Positions 14,251-23,415 of a stretch of DNA of 64,000 nt are shown piece by piece. Location of the stretch: assembly GCF_003253485.1 (NCBI RefSeq), contig NZ_QKTX01000011.1, forward strand, positions 62,001 to 126,000. Direction: 5' to 3'. The notes beneath the pieces are model-generated. The model had not been told where the DNA came from, ran no database searches, and was given only the letters and a program-made list of their open reading frames with translations. Source of the DNA: Algoriphagus aquaeductus. GTDB lineage: Bacteria; Bacteroidota; Bacteroidia; Cytophagales; Cyclobacteriaceae. Each line of letters opens with the position of its first letter. Position 1 is the stretch's first letter. Position numbers and translations under genes: made by a program.

Positions 14251-17061
14251 TTACTTAACTATGATTTTTCGGGTCAAGGATCCATTTCTACCAGACAGCT
14301 GGACAACATGTATCCCTAACGGTATTGCATAAACATCTTTTCTTTTCTCCCCTTGCAAAATAGGGGAGCTGAAAATGACTTGACCCAGGGAGTTTACAAT
14401 GGCCAAATCATTGAAGCTGTCCAGACTCCCGGAAGAAATGGTAATATTTCCTGAGCTGGGATTTGGGAAAATAGAAAGATCGGTGATCTGTACATGAGGT
14501 TCGAGACCTGTAATGATATTCACGTAGACAGGTAAAATTCTTTTGGGTCCAAAGTTGCATTCATTTTGTCCTTCCACCGACAATTCGAAATTTCCTTCGG
14601 ATTCCCAGAGGACAGTCACGCTGGACGTGCCTTGTCCGGTTAGAATTCGTCCCCCTCCTGATACATTCCAACGGTAGTTTAATCCAGGGATGGAAACGGT
14701 CTGATATCGATACTCACCCAAAGCTGTTTGAGGTTCTCCTTGAATCGCAGCCGGTTGATCGGGAGCTTGATTGATGCGGATCGCTTTGGTGATCGGTTCA
14801 CCTTTGCCGCAGGCATTGCTTGGGGTTACCGCTATTTGATGGTCGCCTGTGTTTTTCCAGTTGACGGTGATTGAGGAGGTGCCTTGACCTGAAGTAATAT
14901 CTCCGCCTGTTACTTGCCAGGTGAAAGTCACACCACTTAGGTTTGGTGTGGAATAGGTTTCGTTGGAATCTTTACAGACTGACCCGTTGCCGCTAATTGG
15001 CTGGGAGATGGTGGGAATCTGAGTAACGGAAACTTCCAAAGCGGATGTTTCCCCGTTTCCGCAAAAATTTGATCTGCTCACCAAAACTGCATTTCGACCT
15101 ACTTGAGTCCATTCTATCTCGATGGTAGACGATCCTTGCCCGCTTACGATATTACCTCCATCCACTCTCCAGACGATTTCGGATCCTTGCTCAGGTTGGC
15201 TGGTAATCGTGTATCTGCTAATTCCCAGGCATTCGGATGAATTGCCGGTGATGGAACTTACATTTCCCGGAGGAGTGCAGGAATAACTGAGAATGGTTCC
15301 GTCTTTTCCGACAGCAAAGGCTGAATTTGGGTCTCCGTAGTTGACCGATAGCAAATCTCGGGTTGTTCCACTTTGGATTTTAAACCAAGTCGCTCCTCCA
15401 TCTTTGGTTTGGTAGGTTACCCCATTTTCTCCAGCTACAATGCCTAATCCCAAATCCCAAAAATCCACAGCGAGTAAATTGACCTGTTCAGGAAAGGGTA
15501 TTAGTTCCCAAGTTAGTGCCTTGTCTTTTGTTTTGAGGACTACACCTCGATCTCCGACCACAACGGCAGTCGTGGTGTCCAGTTTGGCTATGCCATTGAG
15601 ATTCTCTTGGGTTATTTTTGGTTGATTTTCCCATACAGATCCACCGAATGTCCTGCTCAATTGTCCGTTTTTGCCGATGGCCAGGCCAAATCCAAAATCA
15701 AAATAAATTAGATCACTAAAATCATTTGTTGTATTTGAAGTGATGGTCTGATCCCAAGTCACCCCTGAGTCAAATGATCTGGAGAGGTAGCCATTAGTAC
15801 CGGTGATATACAAGACCGACGGAGCAAAAAGATAAAACCCTGTTACTTTATTAGGATTGCTGGTTGGGACAGGGACCCAATTTACCCCTGAGTTTCCGGT
15901 ACGGTATATTTTTCCTCCCACAGAAGAGGCATATCCAAATGAAGTATTCCAAAAATCGATGGTATGCACATCAATTTTTTCAGGAAGAGGTCGGCTGATT
16001 AAGGAGGCGGCAGCATTGGTAGTCACATAGAATTCACCGTTTTTTCCGGCAATAAATCCCACGGTATTGGATTTAAAGTCAGTCGTAGAGAAGTCATTTC
16101 GGATTCCAGCCTGTCGGGTAGTCCAATTTGCTCCCGCATTGGAGGATAGAAGAATATAGCCATTTTGCCCGGTGGCGAATAATATATTGGAGCTTGGCCT
16201 GAAACTGAGATTGGATAGGTTTCTTGTATTCCCGGCTCCCAAGTTTACAGTTCCAAATGTTGCTCCCGAATTGATCGATCGGATCATGGTCGCCGTTTCT
16301 CCCACTGCTACCAGAATCCTTGGGTCTACAGGGCTCGCTGCTACTTTTTTGAGCGGAGTGGTGACATTAGTGGGAGAAGGAGTCCAAGTATCTCCTCCAT
16401 TGGTTGTTCGAAAGAATATACCCTGATTTCCTACTGCATAGCCGATCAACTCACTGGTGAAAAGAATTCCATTGAGCTGTTGGGCGGTGGGAAGTTGAAT
16501 TTTTTCCCAAGCGATTCCTTTGTTGAAAGTTCGAAAGACTGTACCGCTTTCAGCAGCGATGAATCCGGTGTTTTCATTGATGAAAAAAACCTCGTTGAAA
16601 TCTAAGGTGGAGTTTGGATTGATTGCAATCCAGTTTATTCCCGAATTGTAGGATATCAATACAGTGCCATCCTCGCCTACTGCTACCCATTGATTATCCC
16701 CTGCTTTGGTAATGCTTTTTAAGTTTTTGGTGGTGCCGGATGCTCTTTTTTGCCAGGTTTTACCTCGGTCTTGCGTAGTATATATAGCTCCTTTTTCCCC
16801 TACTGCAATTCCATTGGATACATCGTTGAAGCCAAGATCATTAAATCTGGTATCGAATTTTTGAAGGACCTCCATCCAGGTGGTTCCGGCATTTTCTGAA
16901 TAAATGATCAGATTTTCTCCCACAGCAAAAACCAATTGATCATTGACCCAATGGGTTGACTCCAAATCAAGTCCCCATCCTTGCATCCTGGTCCAAGTTT
17001 GTGCCCAGGAATAAGGGCAAAGTGTAAACAGAAAAAATGTGATGGATAGAAGTTTTTTCAT
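14251..17061 (-). CDS. Secreted YCF48-repeat protein with Ig/PKD-like domains and T9SS sorting tail
   Basis: This is a 936-aa secreted protein. A signal peptide (residues 1-20, ending YSWAQ) is followed by about 13 YCF48/BNR-like beta-propeller repeats, each marked by a variant of NSGxxW (NAGTTW, RGKTW, SGINW, KGIAW, GGDTW, NAGANW, SGVNW, SGVTW, GGATW), to about residue 600. Three Ig/PKD-like domains follow, the first two opening with C-containing segments (ITGNSSECLG, ISGNGSVCKD). The C-terminus is a type A T9SS sorting domain (LSIFPNPSSGNITIS ... RKIIVK), so the protein should cross the outer membrane by the type IX system. YCF48 is a photosystem II assembly factor in cyanobacteria, but in this setting the repeats only indicate a propeller fold. 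Function unknown. Confidence 0.9.
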   Translation of the reverse strand: MKKLLSITFFLFTLCPYSWAQTWTRMQGWGLDLESTHWVNDQLVFAVGENLIIYSENAGTTWMEVLQKFDTRFNDLGFNDVSNGIAVGEKGAIYTTQDRGKTWQKRASGTTKNLKSITKAGDNQWVAVGEDGTVLISYNSGINWIAINPNSTLDFNEVFFINENTGFIAAESGTVFRTFNKGIAWEKIQLPTAQQLNGILFTSELIGYAVGNQGIFFRTTNGGDTWTPSPTNVTTPLKKVAASPVDPRILVAVGETATMIRSINSGATFGTVNLGAGNTRNLSNLSFRPSSNILFATGQNGYILLSSNAGANWTTRQAGIRNDFSTTDFKSNTVGFIAGKNGEFYVTTNAAASLISRPLPEKIDVHTIDFWNTSFGYASSVGGKIYRTGNSGVNWVPVPTSNPNKVTGFYLFAPSVLYITGTNGYLSRSFDSGVTWDQTITSNTTNDFSDLIYFDFGFGLAIGKNGQLSRTFGGSVWENQPKITQENLNGIAKLDTTTAVVVGDRGVVLKTKDKALTWELIPFPEQVNLLAVDFWDLGLGIVAGENGVTYQTKDGGATWFKIQSGTTRDLLSVNYGDPNSAFAVGKDGTILSYSCTPPGNVSSITGNSSECLGISRYTITSQPEQGSEIVWRVDGGNIVSGQGSSTIEIEWTQVGRNAVLVSRSNFCGNGETSALEVSVTQIPTISQPISGNGSVCKDSNETYSTPNLSGVTFTWQVTGGDITSGQGTSSITVNWKNTGDHQIAVTPSNACGKGEPITKAIRINQAPDQPAAIQGEPQTALGEYRYQTVSIPGLNYRWNVSGGGRILTGQGTSSVTVLWESEGNFELSVEGQNECNFGPKRILPVYVNIITGLEPHVQITDLSIFPNPSSGNITISSGSLDSFNDLAIVNSLGQVIFSSPILQGEKRKDVYAIPLGIHVVQLSGRNGSLTRKIIVK

Positions 17062-17394
17062 TCCGTTTAAAATAAGTCTTTTAAGTTAACTCCAAATCAG
17101 GTTACTGGAATTAAAAAAGTAAATTAAGAACAAGAAATGGGTAATTAACAGAACTTTGTTGCCCGAATCAGGTCTTGTCAGTAGAGAATTTAACCCTTGA
17201 AAATAATAAACCAAAATTAAGAGTTCTCTCCTGTTCACCATGTAATCTGGTTCACACACACTAGTAATGATCTTTGAATTTGAAGCAAAAAAACCTGATT
17301 GGATCATTAGGAGTAATTTCCCGGCAAATTCAGATTCCATTTGAACTCAACTTTCCAATTTAGGACTTATGAAATCGAGCCTGCGGTAGGCAGG
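17062..17394. other. Intergenic region without a convincing gene
   Basis: This region lies between two divergent genes. A leftward open frame at 17086-17340 encodes 84 residues with no signal, domain or plausible composition, and I do not accept it as a gene. The right end runs into the small hairpin GCCTGCGGTAGGCAGG (17379-17394), which begins the repeat-derived leader described next. Confidence 0.5.
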
Positions 17395-17426
17395 TCTGAC
17401 CTTAAAAAATCAACTATAAAAAGATG
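17379..17426 (+). repeat. Diverged copy of the leader repeat abutting a start codon
   Basis: A hairpin (GCCTGCGGTAGGCAGG, 17379-17394) is followed by TCTGACCTTAAAAAATCAA (17395-17413), which is identical over 19 nt to the minus-strand end of the repeat copy at 33045-33161. Then comes CTATAAAAAG and the ATG of the DUF3365 gene. The rest of the 117-bp repeat is absent here; a different palindrome takes its place. Confidence 0.7.
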
Positions 17427-18077
17427 AAAAACAACTTCTATTTCTTTCTAGCTGCTACAGCCTTGCTTTCTTGCGGGCCTCAAGAAAGAGTTTCGAAAGA
17501 AACTTTTGAAGAAGTCAATCGGAATATGGAGGTCAAAAGACTCACTGAGGCAGAAATTATCAATGAAGCGATGATTTGGGGCGATTCGATCACCAAAGAG
17601 GCCCAAAATCAACTGATCACCCAACTTCAGCAAGCCATCGAAAATCAAGGTTTCCCAGGGGCCATTGAATTCTGTCAGGCCAATGCAACTTCCATCCTTG
17701 GATCCCTTGGCGAGTCCCATTCGGTTCAGATCAAGCGGGTCTCTAATAGGTATCGAAACCCTTCCGATCAGCCAGAGCCAGTCGAACAACCCATATTAGA
17801 GGCTTATGAGTACAATGCTGAAAATGGAATCAAAAGCGATCCAAATATTCAAAAAATTCAAAACGGAGAAGTGCTCCTCTATACCAAGCCCATAGTTATC
17901 TCCAATTCGATGTGCTTGAGTTGTCATGGGGAACCAGGTAAAGAAGTGTCTGAGGGTACATTGGCTAAGTTATCGGAGAAATATCCGGCGGATAGGGCAC
18001 TTGGACATCGCATGGGAGACTTGAGGGGAATGTGGTCAGTCAAGTTGCCCAAAAAAGAAGTTGTTAAGAGACTTTAA
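17424..18077 (+). CDS. DUF3365 (Tll0287-like) c-type haem lipoprotein
   Basis: This is a 217-aa exported protein. The signal peptide FYFFLAATALLSC ends in a lipobox Cys17. The C-terminal half matches DUF3365/Tll0287-like haem domains and carries one c-type haem motif CLSCHG (in SNSMCLSCHGEPG), then YPADRALGHRMGDLRGMWSVKL, which is typical of the family. It is therefore probably a mono-haem redox or sensor lipoprotein in the periplasm or on the outer membrane. No histidine kinase or GGDEF domain is fused to it, unlike many DUF3365 proteins. Its leader is the repeat-derived sequence at 17379-17426. It lies upstream of susC but is separated by 259 bp. Confidence 0.88.
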   Translation: MKNNFYFFLAATALLSCGPQERVSKETFEEVNRNMEVKRLTEAEIINEAMIWGDSITKEAQNQLITQLQQAIENQGFPGAIEFCQANATSILGSLGESHSVQIKRVSNRYRNPSDQPEPVEQPILEAYEYNAENGIKSDPNIQKIQNGEVLLYTKPIVISNSMCLSCHGEPGKEVSEGTLAKLSEKYPADRALGHRMGDLRGMWSVKLPKKEVVKRL

Positions 18078-18336
18078 TTCTGAAAAATATAAAAAGAAAT
18101 ATTTAAGGTATTCAATATGATAATTCTTATAATTAGTATTGCTTATGTAATTAAACTATAATTATTTTAATGTTAAATATTCTTTTTGACTCAAAACATT
18201 CTTCTATAAAACTGTTTTTTTACATTGTATTTCAAATAAACAGCATAAAACAGTCAATTTTTAGTCAAAAACAGTTAGTGGATTTTTCATAGATAAGCGG
18301 ACCTTAGGGTTAGTTTACAATTAACCCAAACTGCCT
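18078..18336 (+). promoter_or_regulatory. susC upstream region with repeated octamers and leader hairpin
   Basis: This AT-rich 259-bp region contains the octamer ACTGTTTT at 18211-18218 and its reverse complement AAAACAGT at 18247-18254 and 18268-18275; the latter two start 21 bp apart, about two helical turns. Next to the start is a leader hairpin GGGTTA (18307-18312) / TAACCC (18322-18327), ending 9 nt before the susC ATG. No clear TAnnTTTG box is visible. The octamers are candidate operator sites, which is inference. Confidence 0.4.
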
Positions 18337-21300
18337 ATGAAGATTTATACCCCTGTCAGGGTTTTTGCCCTGACATTTTTGTCGTGCCTGATGTTTTTAG
18401 GTACGGTAATGGCCCAGACCCGGGAGGTGTCTGGAGTAGTTGTTTCAGGAGAAGATAATTTTCCTCTCCCCGGTGTTTCGATTTTAGTGAAGGGCACCAC
18501 TACAGGAACTGTTACCGATGTGGATGGTAATTTTAGGATTTCAGTTCCTTCCGAATCCTCGGTTTTAGTGTTCTCTTTTATTGGTTTTGTTTCCCAAGAA
18601 GTAGTAGTAGGCTCACAATCTACGCTTTCTGTATTGCTCAGCCCTGATACCAAATCTCTGCAAGAAGTAATCGTGGTGGGATATGGTGAGCAAAAGAAAG
18701 AAACCATCACAGGTTCTGTAGCTTCTGTTAAAGGAACTGAGCTCGCCAAATCTCCTACCATGAACTTGTCCAATTCCATTGCAGGTCGTATGCCGGGTGT
18801 GATTGCTGTGAACCGTTCTGGTGAACCTGGTTATGATGGTTCTGGTATTCGGATCCGTGGCTCCAATACTTTAGGAAACAATGAGGCATTAATTGTGATC
18901 GACGGAATACCTGCCCGTGCTGGAGGTTTGGAGCGGATCAACCCAAATGATATCGAAAGTATTTCGGTTCTGAAGGATGCCGCTGCAGCAATTTATGGTT
19001 CTCGTGCCGCCAACGGGGTAATATTGGTGACAACCAAAAGAGGCAAAACCGGAAAACCTGAATTGACTTTCCAATCAAATTTTGGTCTTTCTCAACCCAC
19101 TGTAATCCCTAAGCTTGCAAATGCGGCCCAATACGCTGAAATGCTTAACGATTTGGATATTTATGGCTTGCCCGTCAGTGAATGGGCTGCGGCAAATCAG
19201 GCATATAAGTCAACAGGTGAATACACCCGTCCAAACGGGCAGGTAAGAACGGCGCCTTACGGTCCGGAAGAGATCCAAAAATATCGGGATGGTTCTGACC
19301 CATGGTTTTATCCCAACACTGATTGGTATAGAGAAACCCTGAAAACTTGGTCACCTCAGCAGCAGTACAATATTCAGATGACGGGTGGAAATGAAAACCT
19401 TCGGTATTTAACCTCCATTGGGTATCAAAATCAGGATGCTTACTACAAGAATGCTGCAACTGGCTATAAGCAATATGACTTTAGAGTAAACTTAGATGCC
19501 AACATCAATAAATATGTAAAAGTTGGCTTGGGAATCTTAGGTCGAGAGGAATATCGATTCTTCCCTACTAGAGGTGCTGGAGCGATTTTCCGTATGCAGA
19601 TGCGAGGTAAGCCAAATCAGCCTGCTTATTGGCCAAACGGGCTTCCGGGGCCAGATATCGAAAACGGCGAAAACCCGGTGGTCATCACGACCAATGCTAC
19701 CGGATATGACCGTGATACACGAGATTACATCCAAACTAACGGTACTTTGGAGATCAAAATCCCAGGTGTGGAAGGCTTGAAAGTCACCGGTACTGCTGCC
19801 GTGGATAAATCTATGCGATTCATGAAGCGATGGGAAACTCCTTGGACACTCTATCAGCTAGGAAATGGATTCGAAGATGATGGTGTGACTCCCAAACTGG
19901 TGGGTACAGTAAGAGGTCCGGCAGATCCACGTTTGACAGAACAAAATATTAATCAGCTCAATATCCTTTTGGGTACTGTGGTGACATACGAAAAGAAATT
20001 CCAAGATAAGCACGGATTCAATATTCTTGCAGGTCTTAATAAAGAGACCGTTGAAGGAAACAACTTCAGCGCTTTCCGTAGATACTTTATCTCTACAGCT
20101 ATCGATCAAATGTTTGCCGGTGGTGATCTTGAAAGAAACAACGGCGGAGGTGCATTTGAACAGGCACGTATGAACTATTTCGGTCGTGTGGCTTATAACT
20201 ACAAGGAAAAATACCTGGCAGAATTCCTTTGGAGATATGACGGTTCTTACATTTTCCCTAGAGATACTCGATTCGGTTTCTTCCCAGGGATCATGTTGGG
20301 TTGGGTAGTATCTGACGAAAGTTTCTGGCAAAACTCTTTAGGAAAGGCGTTCGATTTCTTCAAAATCAGAGGTTCTTGGGGTCAAATGGGTAACGATCGA
20401 ATTGCAGAATATCAGTTCCTTTCTACCTACGGATTTAGCTCCTACATCACCAATGGGGTAGAAACCAAAACCCTTTTTGAAACCCGAGTTCCAAACACCG
20501 GAATAACTTGGGAAGTAGCCAATAACTCTAACTTGGGTTTTGAAGGGCAGTTTTTGGAAGGAAAGGTTTTCTTTGAATTTGACCTTTTCTACAATAAGCG
20601 TACAAACATCCTATGGCAGCGTAACGCTTCTATTCCTCAAAGTACAGGGATTAACTTGCCAGCTGAGAACATCGGTGAGGTGGCCAACAAAGGATTTGAC
20701 CTGAACTTAGGTTTGAGAGGAACCAAAGGTGAATTGACCTATTCATTCAGTGTAAATGGTGGATATGCCAAAAACGAAATTCTTTTCTGGGATGAAGCCC
20801 CTGGAGCTCCAGAGTGGCAACGTTCTACAGGAAAGCCAATGAACACTTTCTTGGTGTACCAATATGACGGTGTGTTCAGGAATCAGGAAGAAATCAATTC
20901 TGAGACTATTGATTACTCCAGAATCACCAACAACCTGAGACCTGGTGATATGCGCTATGTGGATTATGATGGAGATGGTAAAATCACACCTGATGACCGT
21001 GTGAGAATGGACAACAACGATATTCCACTTTTCCAAGGGGGTGCCAATATCAATTTGCAATGGAGAAACTTTGACATGTCTGTCCTCTTCCAAGGTGCAC
21101 TCGGAGCTCGGGTATATGTGAGTGCCGGTGAATCTGGAAACATCGGGAACTTCCTTTTGGACATTTATGAAAACAGATGGACAATCGATAATCCAAGCGC
21201 TGTACATCCTCGAATTGCAAACCGAAGTGATCAATATTTCTCAGGAGGAAATACCTACTGGTTTAGAAGCTCTGATTACTTGAGATTGAAAAACATGGAA

Positions 21301-21489
21301 ATCGGATACAACCTTCCCGTCCACCTTGCAGAGAAGATTGGAGTAGGTAATCTACGCGTGTTTGCAAACGGACTCAACTTGCTCACATGGGATAAGCTTA
21401 AGGTGTATGATCCTGAGTCCAACAACTCTACCGGTCAATACTATCCTCAAGCTAGAATCATCAGCACAGGTCTTTCTGTTACCTTCTAA
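18337..21489 (+). CDS. SusC/RagA family TonB-linked outer membrane transporter
   Basis: This 1050-aa outer-membrane receptor imports oligosaccharides or other large substrates with its SusD partner, driven by TonB. A signal peptide (ending GTVMAQ, about residue 27) is followed by a carboxypeptidase-D regulatory-like domain (EVSGVVVSGEDNFPLPGVSI ... GTVTDVDGNFRISV), the SusC linker LQEVIVVGYGEQKKE, the plug domain (NSIAGRMPGVIAVN; IRIRGSNTLG; DAAAAIYGSRAANGVILVTTKRG), and a ~22-strand barrel ending in the Phe-terminated ISTGLSVTF. susD starts 12 nt after the stop. No sigma/anti-sigma genes are adjacent. The substrate cannot be read from sequence. Confidence 0.96.
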   Translation: MKIYTPVRVFALTFLSCLMFLGTVMAQTREVSGVVVSGEDNFPLPGVSILVKGTTTGTVTDVDGNFRISVPSESSVLVFSFIGFVSQEVVVGSQSTLSVLLSPDTKSLQEVIVVGYGEQKKETITGSVASVKGTELAKSPTMNLSNSIAGRMPGVIAVNRSGEPGYDGSGIRIRGSNTLGNNEALIVIDGIPARAGGLERINPNDIESISVLKDAAAAIYGSRAANGVILVTTKRGKTGKPELTFQSNFGLSQPTVIPKLANAAQYAEMLNDLDIYGLPVSEWAAANQAYKSTGEYTRPNGQVRTAPYGPEEIQKYRDGSDPWFYPNTDWYRETLKTWSPQQQYNIQMTGGNENLRYLTSIGYQNQDAYYKNAATGYKQYDFRVNLDANINKYVKVGLGILGREEYRFFPTRGAGAIFRMQMRGKPNQPAYWPNGLPGPDIENGENPVVITTNATGYDRDTRDYIQTNGTLEIKIPGVEGLKVTGTAAVDKSMRFMKRWETPWTLYQLGNGFEDDGVTPKLVGTVRGPADPRLTEQNINQLNILLGTVVTYEKKFQDKHGFNILAGLNKETVEGNNFSAFRRYFISTAIDQMFAGGDLERNNGGGAFEQARMNYFGRVAYNYKEKYLAEFLWRYDGSYIFPRDTRFGFFPGIMLGWVVSDESFWQNSLGKAFDFFKIRGSWGQMGNDRIAEYQFLSTYGFSSYITNGVETKTLFETRVPNTGITWEVANNSNLGFEGQFLEGKVFFEFDLFYNKRTNILWQRNASIPQSTGINLPAENIGEVANKGFDLNLGLRGTKGELTYSFSVNGGYAKNEILFWDEAPGAPEWQRSTGKPMNTFLVYQYDGVFRNQEEINSETIDYSRITNNLRPGDMRYVDYDGDGKITPDDRVRMDNNDIPLFQGGANINLQWRNFDMSVLFQGALGARVYVSAGESGNIGNFLLDIYENRWTIDNPSAVHPRIANRSDQYFSGGNTYWFRSSDYLRLKNMEIGYNLPVHLAEKIGVGNLRVFANGLNLLTWDKLKVYDPESNNSTGQYYPQARIISTGLSVTF

Positions 21490-21501
21490 TCATTGTCACT
21501 T

Positions 21502-23361
21502 ATGAAAACATCAAAAAAATATTTGGCACTGCTTTTTGCTGCTTTAGTTTCATTCACGGGCTGTAATGACAACTTTCTTGACACACGACCTTTGGGTGAA
21601 GTTTCAGAGTCGGCGGTTTGGACTGATATAGCACTTTCTGAAGCGTTTGTCGTCGGGGTGTATCAGGGTTTTGGAAATGGAGGTTTTGACGAGCAAATGC
21701 TTGCCTCCTTGACAGATGAAGCCATCTTTACCCACCCTGGAAGAGGGATCACTACCATCACTGAAGCCAGGTCCAATCCTGCTGACATAGGATGGGTGAA
21801 TGGAACACTCGCATGGAGCAACATGTATGCAAGAACCCGTGCTGCAAACTTGGCAATCAGTAAATTGAGCGACCCCAATTACCCTGTCAAAGGTGCTACT
21901 GCAGACCGGATTTTGGGAGAAGCCTATTTCTTAAGGGCTTATTATTCGCATCAACTATTGAGATATTATGGTGGCTTCCCAATCGTTAATGCTCCTTATT
22001 CCTTGAATGCGGAGACGTTTTCTATCGCAAGAAATACCTTCGAAGAATGTGTGAACTTCATCGTAGGCGATTTGGATCAGGCGGCTGCTTTGTTGGCTGG
22101 GAAATCTGTAATTAGAGGTAGAGCTTCTGAAATTGCTTCCCTGGCATTAAAGTCTCGAGTGTTGCTGTATGCTGCAAGTGACCTTCATGATGGTCCTACA
22201 GCCAAAGCGAAATCTTCGCTCCATGCTTCTTTTGCAAACTTGGAAATCTTGGCTTACCCTTCTGGAAACCGTACGGAGAGGTGGCAAAAAGCCCAAGCTG
22301 CTGCCAAAGCTGTGTTGGACAAAGCTACTGGTAACCAAATGGGGCTTTCTGCACCAGTGCCTTTTGAAGTAGGGGTTCAAAACTACATCAATAACTCCAT
22401 GGCAAGAAATGGCGGCGAAAGAGAAATCATTCTTGGTCGCTATTTCATCAACCTTAAAAATGAAAATGGAGGTCGTCAGGGATTGTTTAATGGTCCAAAC
22501 GGATACAATAACTGGGCTGGAAATACGCCAGTTCAGACCCTAGTCGATGACTATGAAATGATGGATGGAACAAAGTTTGACTGGAATAATCCGGCCCATG
22601 CTTCAGCTCCATATAAAAATCGGGAGTCACGCTTTTATGCTTCTGTCCTATATGACGGAGCACAGTGGAAGCCAAGATCTTCTGCCAACCAAGCCAGAGA
22701 CCCACGTGGCCAGATCCAGACAGGTACATATGAGGTCGTAAACTCTTCAGGTCAAAAAATAACCCACTTTGGATTGGATACCAGAAACTCACCGATCGAA
22801 GACTGGAATGGGTCTTACACAGGATACTATTTCCGTAAATTCATCGATGCAAACCCTGCGATTGTGGATCAAAATACTTGGCAAGAAGTTCCTTGGCCGG
22901 TATTGAGATACACAGAGGCTGTGCTAAATTACGTAGAAGCGAGTATCGAACTCGGTCAAGATGAGGAAGCAAGAAAATGGCTTAATCAGATCCGATTCCG
23001 GGTAGGACAACCAGCTATCACTGAGTCAGGTGACGCTCTCAGACAGCGATACAGGAAGGAACGCAGAATCGAAATGGCCTACGAAGAGCAACGATATCAT
23101 GATGCTCGTCGCTGGATGATTGCTGCGAGCACTTTAGGAAGGAAAGCCAACGGAATTAACATTACCGGTACGCTCAAGCCAGGTCAGAATGTATCGATCT
23201 ATCGATACGATCCAGAAATGTACAATTATGTATATAAAGTATTCGAGATAGATCCAGGCAAAGAAAATCGTCAATGGTTGGACAAAATGTACTATCTGCC
23301 AATCCATCGGGATGAAATCAATAGAAATGATAAACTGATTCAGAATCCTGGATACGATTAA
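21502..23361 (+). CDS. SusD/RagB family nutrient-binding outer membrane lipoprotein
   Basis: This 619-aa surface lipoprotein forms the lid of the SusC transporter and captures substrate. The start is set at the ATG 21502 rather than an in-frame TTG 9 nt upstream, giving MKTSKKYLALLFAALVSFTGC with the lipobox Cys. SusD features are FLDTRPLGEVSESAVW at the mature N-terminus, the TPR-like helical region (AEAYFLRAYYSHQLLRYYGG, a strongly conserved SusD motif), and the C-terminal PWPVLRYTEAVLNYVEAS and RRIEMAYEEQRYHDARRW blocks. A very strong terminator follows at 23376-23409. Confidence 0.96.
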   Translation: MKTSKKYLALLFAALVSFTGCNDNFLDTRPLGEVSESAVWTDIALSEAFVVGVYQGFGNGGFDEQMLASLTDEAIFTHPGRGITTITEARSNPADIGWVNGTLAWSNMYARTRAANLAISKLSDPNYPVKGATADRILGEAYFLRAYYSHQLLRYYGGFPIVNAPYSLNAETFSIARNTFEECVNFIVGDLDQAAALLAGKSVIRGRASEIASLALKSRVLLYAASDLHDGPTAKAKSSLHASFANLEILAYPSGNRTERWQKAQAAAKAVLDKATGNQMGLSAPVPFEVGVQNYINNSMARNGGEREIILGRYFINLKNENGGRQGLFNGPNGYNNWAGNTPVQTLVDDYEMMDGTKFDWNNPAHASAPYKNRESRFYASVLYDGAQWKPRSSANQARDPRGQIQTGTYEVVNSSGQKITHFGLDTRNSPIEDWNGSYTGYYFRKFIDANPAIVDQNTWQEVPWPVLRYTEAVLNYVEASIELGQDEEARKWLNQIRFRVGQPAITESGDALRQRYRKERRIEMAYEEQRYHDARRWMIAASTLGRKANGINITGTLKPGQNVSIYRYDPEMYNYVYKVFEIDPGKENRQWLDKMYYLPIHRDEINRNDKLIQNPGYD

Positions 23362-23375
23362 TCCTTATTAATTTG

Positions 23376-23409
23376 TCTGAGCTATCCCGATTGGGATAGC
23401 TCAGATTTT
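23376..23409 (+). terminator. Strong terminator after susD
   Basis: TCTGAGCTATCCC (23376-23388) and GGGATAGCTCAGA (23393-23405) form a perfect 13-bp stem with a GATT loop, followed by TTTTATT. The next gene starts 11 nt after the stem, so the hairpin either ends the susCD transcript or attenuates readthrough into the VCBS gene. Confidence 0.85.
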
Positions 23410-23415
23410 ATTACT

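Noticed and set aside
17086..17340. Leftward open frame of 84 codons between the T9SS protein and the haem lipoprotein
   Set aside because: No signal peptide, domain or plausible start context; lies in an AT-rich divergent intergenic region.
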